This document shows positions 60,714 to 64,000 of a stretch of DNA of 64,000 nucleotides, in pieces. The notes beneath the pieces are model-generated. The model saw only the letters and a program-made list of their open reading frames with translations. It had not been told where the DNA came from and ran no database searches. Within the stretch, counting starts at the first letter, position 1, and every line of letters begins with the position of its first letter. The position numbers and the translations under genes are program-made. The DNA comes from Desulfosudis oleivorans Hxd3. GTDB taxonomy: Bacteria > Desulfobacterota > Desulfobacteria > Desulfobacterales > Desulfosudaceae. The DNA is taken from positions 3,041,001 through 3,105,000 of the forward strand of contig NC_009943.1 of NCBI RefSeq assembly GCF_000018405.1, in the 5' to 3' direction.

Positions 60714-61994
60714 TTACGAAAACCAGTTGGGGTGTTTTGTAAGCCAGGGGGCAACGATGGCGCGGATGGTGTCTTTTACGGCGGGGGCCATGTAGAAGCG
60801 GGGAAACAGCAGGGTGTCATCCGGGGCGATGATCCCTTGGGCCACGGCCTGGCGGGCCAGTTGGGTTTCCGGGTAGATGCGAATGCCGGAGGTAATTTTT
60901 GTAGCATCCAGGTTCAGGGATTCGACAAAGGCCAGGCTTTCCTGGATGGTCTGTTCGGTTTCGCCGGGGCCGCCCAGCAGCAGGAACCCGGTCTGCTTGA
61001 TATTGAACTGCTTTAACGCGGCGGAAACCGCCCGCACATCGTCAGGGGTAAATTTTTTGTTAAAGGCCCGCAGCATTTGAGCAGACCCGCTTTCAAACCC
61101 CAGGCTCACCTCCTTGCATCCGGCACTCGCCATTTTTTCGGCCAGGTCATTGTCAATCTTCCATGGATAGACAATGCAGCGCCAGGAGAGGTTCAGGTTT
61201 TTTTCAATGATGCCGTCGCACAGGGCCTTTGCATAGGAAGGGGGAATGTTGAAGGTGTTGTCCACAAAAAAGAGATGGGAAAAGCCGGCCTGTCTGTAGG
61301 CCGCCAGGGTATCAATTACCCGGGAAAGGTCCCGCTTGCGGGTGGTCCTGCCCTCTATGGATGCGGTGGAGCAGTAGCTGCAATCCATGGGGCAGCCCCG
61401 CCGGGTTTGAAACGGAACCCACACAGGCGCGTCACCGGTTTCAGAGGGCGCGAACACCTGGTCTTCGGGCAGGGGCATGGGATAATCGTTGATGTGACAG
61501 TCCGGGTCCAGGGGAGCCGCGGGTTTGCGGCCCGGCAGGTAAAGGCCGGGGATGGCAGCCGGGCTTTTATTGTTTTCAAGATGGGCCAGCAGGGAGACAA
61601 AGGGCTTTTCTCCGGGGCCGCGAATGCCCCTGTCCGCGCCAAGATAGGAAAGGGCCGCCTCGGGAAAGATGCTGTACCCTGCCCCGCCAAGCACGATGGG
61701 GGCGGATGTCTGCTTTTTGCAGGCGGCGATCAGGTCCCTGACCGGCTCCAGCAAAAACCGGGCAGGCTCCATGGTCTGGTCGTCGATGTTGCGCACCGAG
61801 ATGCCGATCACCCTGGGATGAAACGTTTCAATGGCCTGAAGGGCTTCCGGTATCAGCCGGTCTTTGTCCAGGGTGTTGACCACCATGGCCTGGTGGCCGG
61901 CGGCCCGCACGGCCCGGGCAATGCAGGAGAGGCCCAGGGGCAGGACCGGCATGTTGATGGTTTCGGTGTTGGCCGAGATAAGCAGGACGTTCAT
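60714..61994 (-). CDS. Cobalamin-binding-domain radical SAM protein
   Basis: This 426-residue protein has an N-terminal B12-binding-like domain (residues 1-150, with GGAGYSIFPEAAL) and a radical SAM core with RGCPMDCSYC (C-x3-C-x2-C) at about residue 205. The C-terminal third has GFESGSAQMLRAFNKKF and LLLGGPGET, as in the methyltransferase/oxidase group. No canonical B12 His motif (DxHxxG) is visible, so cobalamin may not bind. Substrate unknown. Its 3' end is duplicated at 59129. Confidence 0.85.
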   Translation of the reverse strand: MNVLLISANTETINMPVLPLGLSCIARAVRAAGHQAMVVNTLDKDRLIPEALQAIETFHPRVIGISVRNIDDQTMEPARFLLEPVRDLIAACKKQTSAPIVLGGAGYSIFPEAALSYLGADRGIRGPGEKPFVSLLAHLENNKSPAAIPGLYLPGRKPAAPLDPDCHINDYPMPLPEDQVFAPSETGDAPVWVPFQTRRGCPMDCSYCSTASIEGRTTRKRDLSRVIDTLAAYRQAGFSHLFFVDNTFNIPPSYAKALCDGIIEKNLNLSWRCIVYPWKIDNDLAEKMASAGCKEVSLGFESGSAQMLRAFNKKFTPDDVRAVSAALKQFNIKQTGFLLLGGPGETEQTIQESLAFVESLNLDATKITSGIRIYPETQLARQAVAQGIIAPDDTLLFPRFYMAPAVKDTIRAIVAPWLTKHPNWFS

Positions 61995-62073
61995 GGTGGT
62001 ACGGGTCCATTTATGGGTCTTGCCGGATCAAATCCGGGGGGACGGGAAAAGGCCGGACATCCTGGGAAACGGG

Positions 62074-62104
62074 CACGGGCAAACCGCTTGCGGCTTTGCC
62101 CGTG
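62074..62104. repeat. Strong hairpin, CACGGGCAAA/TTTGCCCGTG
   Basis: A ten-pair stem with an inner CCGC/GCGG pairing. It lacks a T-run, so it is not a typical terminator. A weaker related hairpin lies at 62705-62731. Confidence 0.6.
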
Positions 62105-62194
62105 ACACCCGTCCTGTTTTGATGTGGATAAAGAATATGAAAAAAGGCCGATACGGTTCACGTTCGGTTGCGTCATTCCTGCCGGGTGAAGGCG

Positions 62195-62644
62195 TTACCC
62201 TTCTGATATGACAAGATTCTCAATGCCGTTTTCGGCAAACTCGTCCTCGTATTTTTCCATCAGGTCTTCTGCTTCAGTGATTCTGTCCCAGGGCGACATT
62301 TCCTGGACCACTTCGGCCCCTCTTTCCCTGATCAGATCTCTTTCGGCCAGACGGCTGCACAACTGTTCCCAGAAACAGAAGTCTTCAAACTCGTCGATAA
62401 ACCGCGCGTCGGTTTCAGCCGCCTCATACTCGGCCGTGGGAAAATACTCTTTTTCTTCCGCGTCATACTGCACAAGGTTGTCGAACCCGAAGTCTTTGGC
62501 ATGGGACAGCAGCTTCTGCTCAAGCGCGACATAGGGCTCGGTTTCAGAATCATCCTCCAGTTTATAGGAGTTCATGACCCAGTCCGAAATGGACAGGATG
62601 TCCAGCAGCAGCCGATACTCTTCTTTTGTGATATCAATTTTCAT
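62195..62644 (-). CDS. Acidic hypothetical protein, 149 residues
   Basis: A very acidic, helical, cytosolic protein (MKIDITKEEYRLLLDIL start, then several Glu/Asp-rich stretches). No cysteine motif or membrane segment is present, and no family is recognised. It lies between a radical SAM gene and pyrF and has a hairpin on each side. Confidence 0.68.
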   Translation of the reverse strand: MKIDITKEEYRLLLDILSISDWVMNSYKLEDDSETEPYVALEQKLLSHAKDFGFDNLVQYDAEEKEYFPTAEYEAAETDARFIDEFEDFCFWEQLCSRLAERDLIRERGAEVVQEMSPWDRITEAEDLMEKYEDEFAENGIENLVISEG

Positions 62645-62704
62645 GGTGTCTCCTTGTGATGGTTAACTCTCATGTGGTGATGGAACGTATTGCCGGGGGT
62701 CGGA

Positions 62705-62731
62705 CACGGGCAAGCTGTCGCCTGGCCCGTG
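62705..62731. repeat. Hairpin, CACGGGC/GCCCGTG
   Basis: A seven-pair stem with a 13-base loop, similar to the hairpin at 62074. It could also slow transcription leaving pyrF, but it has no T-run. Confidence 0.45.
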
Positions 62732-62754
62732 GCACTCGATACAACAGAAAAGCC

Positions 62755-63504
62755 CTATTTCAGGGCCTCTTCAATCTCTTTGCAGATGGCGGCGGCGGCA
62801 GCGGCCGAGTCGTCGGGTTCGCGGATGGGACGGCCCACCACCAGGTAGTCGGCGCCGTTGCGAATGGCCTGGCCCGGGGTGGAGATGCGGCTCTGGTCAT
62901 CGCGGGAGACCAGCCCTTTTGCCGGCCGAATGCCCGGCGTGACCGCGACAAAACCCTTGCCGAACCGCTCCTTCATGGCCGACACCTCCAGCGGGGAGCA
63001 GACGATGCCGGCAAATCCCCATTCAGCGGCGGCAGCAGCCCGCTTCATCACCAAGCGGGAGATGTTTTCAATATACTCCGGCCCATAGCCGGCGTCGCGC
63101 ACATCATCGGCGGACATACTGGTCAGCACAGTGACGCCCAGGACTCCCACCTGGCCGTCCGCCCCCTCCTGAGCCGCGGCCAGCATGTCTTTCTGGCCCG
63201 AGCAGTGGACCGTGGCAAAATCCACGCCCATGGCGGCAATGGCGTTCATGGTGCGGTAGACCGTCTCCGGAATATCGTAAAGCTTGAGGTCCAGAAATAT
63301 CTTTGCGCCGCCCCCGGCATCGTGAATGGTGTCGATGATACGGCGGCCGCCCCGGACAAACAGCTCCAGGCCCACCTTGAACATGCCCACGTGATTTTTT
63401 AAAAGGTGAACGTATTCCGCGGCTTCGGAAACCGTTGGCACATCCAGGGCAAAGACCAGGTAGTCTTTGGGGGCTCTGGATTTTATGGTTTTAATGCTGG
63501 TCAT
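62755..63504 (-). CDS. pyrF: Orotidine 5'-phosphate decarboxylase
   Basis: PyrF is the final enzyme of de novo UMP synthesis and decarboxylates OMP. The 249-residue protein has the catalytic motif DLKLYDIPETV at about residue 75, VHCSGQKDML and VTPGIRP near the phosphate site, then GRPI. The ATG at 63504 has an AGGAA site; upstream in-frame starts are less likely. It is 14 bp downstream of nrdG, on the same strand. Confidence 0.94.
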   Translation of the reverse strand: MTSIKTIKSRAPKDYLVFALDVPTVSEAAEYVHLLKNHVGMFKVGLELFVRGGRRIIDTIHDAGGGAKIFLDLKLYDIPETVYRTMNAIAAMGVDFATVHCSGQKDMLAAAQEGADGQVGVLGVTVLTSMSADDVRDAGYGPEYIENISRLVMKRAAAAAEWGFAGIVCSPLEVSAMKERFGKGFVAVTPGIRPAKGLVSRDDQSRISTPGQAIRNGADYLVVGRPIREPDDSAAAAAAICKEIEEALK

Positions 63505-63518
63505 GAATATTTCCTTTT

Positions 63519-64000
63519 TTACCGTATAATACACCGTTCCACACGGTTTTGGGCAATATTTTTAAACCGCTCCATCTCTTCGGCGCCGATCACCGGGTCC
63601 TGATCAAAAAATTCGGGGTCGAGCATACGCTCTTTTCCGCAATGCTGCAACACATACAGCGGGGCGCCGGCCACCAGGTCCGCGATGCGGTGGACCGCTG
63701 CCTCATCCACAAAGGGCCGGACACAGGTGGTGCGAAACTCGCACGGCAGGCCGGAATTTTTGATCAGGTCGATGCTTTGAACAAGGGTATCGGGCGAAAG
63801 CCCGGGCCCGGCCAGGGGCTCGTACCGCTCCGGCGCGGTTTTGACGTCCATGGCGATATAGTCCACCAGGTGCTTTTTAATCAGGCCGGCGGTGACGCCA
63901 GGCAGGCTGCCGTTGGTGTCCAGCTTTACCAGAAAGCCCATTTCCTTTATTTTCGCGCAGAAATCGGCCAGGTCGGGCTGGAGGCAAGGCTCGCCGCCGG
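63519..64000 (-). CDS. Anaerobic ribonucleotide-reductase activase, partial (5' end outside window)
   Basis: The C-terminal 159 residues or so of a radical SAM activase are present. The first visible motif is GGEPCLQPDL, followed by KLDTNGS and IAMDVKT, as in the NrdG2-type activating enzymes of anaerobic ribonucleoside-triphosphate reductase. The radical SAM cysteine motif lies beyond the window edge. A close relative with another glycyl-radical partner cannot be excluded. It is upstream of pyrF. Confidence 0.8.
   Translation of the reverse strand, partial: GGEPCLQPDLADFCAKIKEMGFLVKLDTNGSLPGVTAGLIKKHLVDYIAMDVKTAPERYEPLAGPGLSPDTLVQSIDLIKNSGLPCEFRTTCVRPFVDEAAVHRIADLVAGAPLYVLQHCGKERMLDPEFFDQDPVIGAEEMERFKNIAQNRVERCIIR

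Noticed and set aside
1-64000. CRISPR array
   Set aside because: No regularly spaced identical repeats with unique spacers were seen; the repeats found are dispersed single copies.

Overview
The window looks like a chromosomal segment of a GC-rich, strictly anaerobic, sulfate-reducing member of the Desulfobacterota (Desulfobacteraceae-like). The strongest pointer is a complete qrcABCD menaquinone reductase operon, a hallmark of sulfate reducers that feed periplasmic c3-type cytochrome electrons into the quinone pool. It is joined by an RNF subunit, a complete Na+-NQR operon, several radical-SAM enzymes and an anaerobic-type NrdG activase. The assignment rests on gene content only; the species is not determined.

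Layout. 1-2364: the 3' end of an RNF operon (rnfB fused to a GltD-like flavoprotein, then rseC). 2377-9349: a KamA-like radical SAM protein, tag, a glycosyltransferase, recN, thiD, a DUF2284 protein and a small membrane protein. 9504-12360: an EEP-family phosphatase/nuclease and a phospholipase D-VTT fusion. 12930-25621: hsp20, a lactate racemase LarA homologue, DUF4301, rfbD, an enoyl-CoA hydratase, a lipoprotein, a transglutaminase-like protein, small membrane proteins, DUF523/DUF1722, gltX and tRNA-Gln. 25913-29991: PBP1A and an amidase. 30258-36241: nqrABCDEF. 36521-39899: DUF1499, YitT, a TetR regulator with three operator-like palindromes, and a QueG-like protein. 40108-45309: qrcABCD plus a 55-residue membrane protein. 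45565-48796: murA, a VTT protein, an amidohydrolase remnant and DUF169. 49023-54424: a short fatty-acid/acyl-CoA cluster (SDR, crotonase, MBL-fold hydrolase, acyl-CoA ligase) and xth. 54425-60702: an AT-richer accessory region of broken toxin-antitoxin-like modules, orphan genes and duplicated gene ends. 60714-64000: a B12-binding-type radical SAM protein, an acidic hypothetical protein, pyrF and a partial nrdG.

Energy metabolism is the unifying theme. RNF and NQR are paralogous ion-translocating complexes, and here at least the end of one operon and the whole of the other lie within 36 kb. The NqrA subunit carries two intact cysteine motifs for 4Fe-4S clusters at its C terminus, which ordinary NqrA has lost. 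Qrc would deliver electrons from periplasmic hydrogen or formate oxidation to menaquinone.

The clearest unexplained structure is non-coding. A family of about 150-bp elements has terminal inverted repeats and exact 7-bp target duplications at three sites (17.6, 32.8 and 36.4 kb). Three members, one of them truncated, sit inside or just after the nqr operon, and one split an nqrB/nqrC overlap while rebuilding both the stop and the start codon. Other repeat families are a 92-bp palindromic element and its solo ends, a hexamer repeat and a three-hairpin junction element. In two places (xth and a radical SAM gene) the 3' end of a core gene is duplicated on the far side of a roughly 1.4-1.5 kb accessory cassette.
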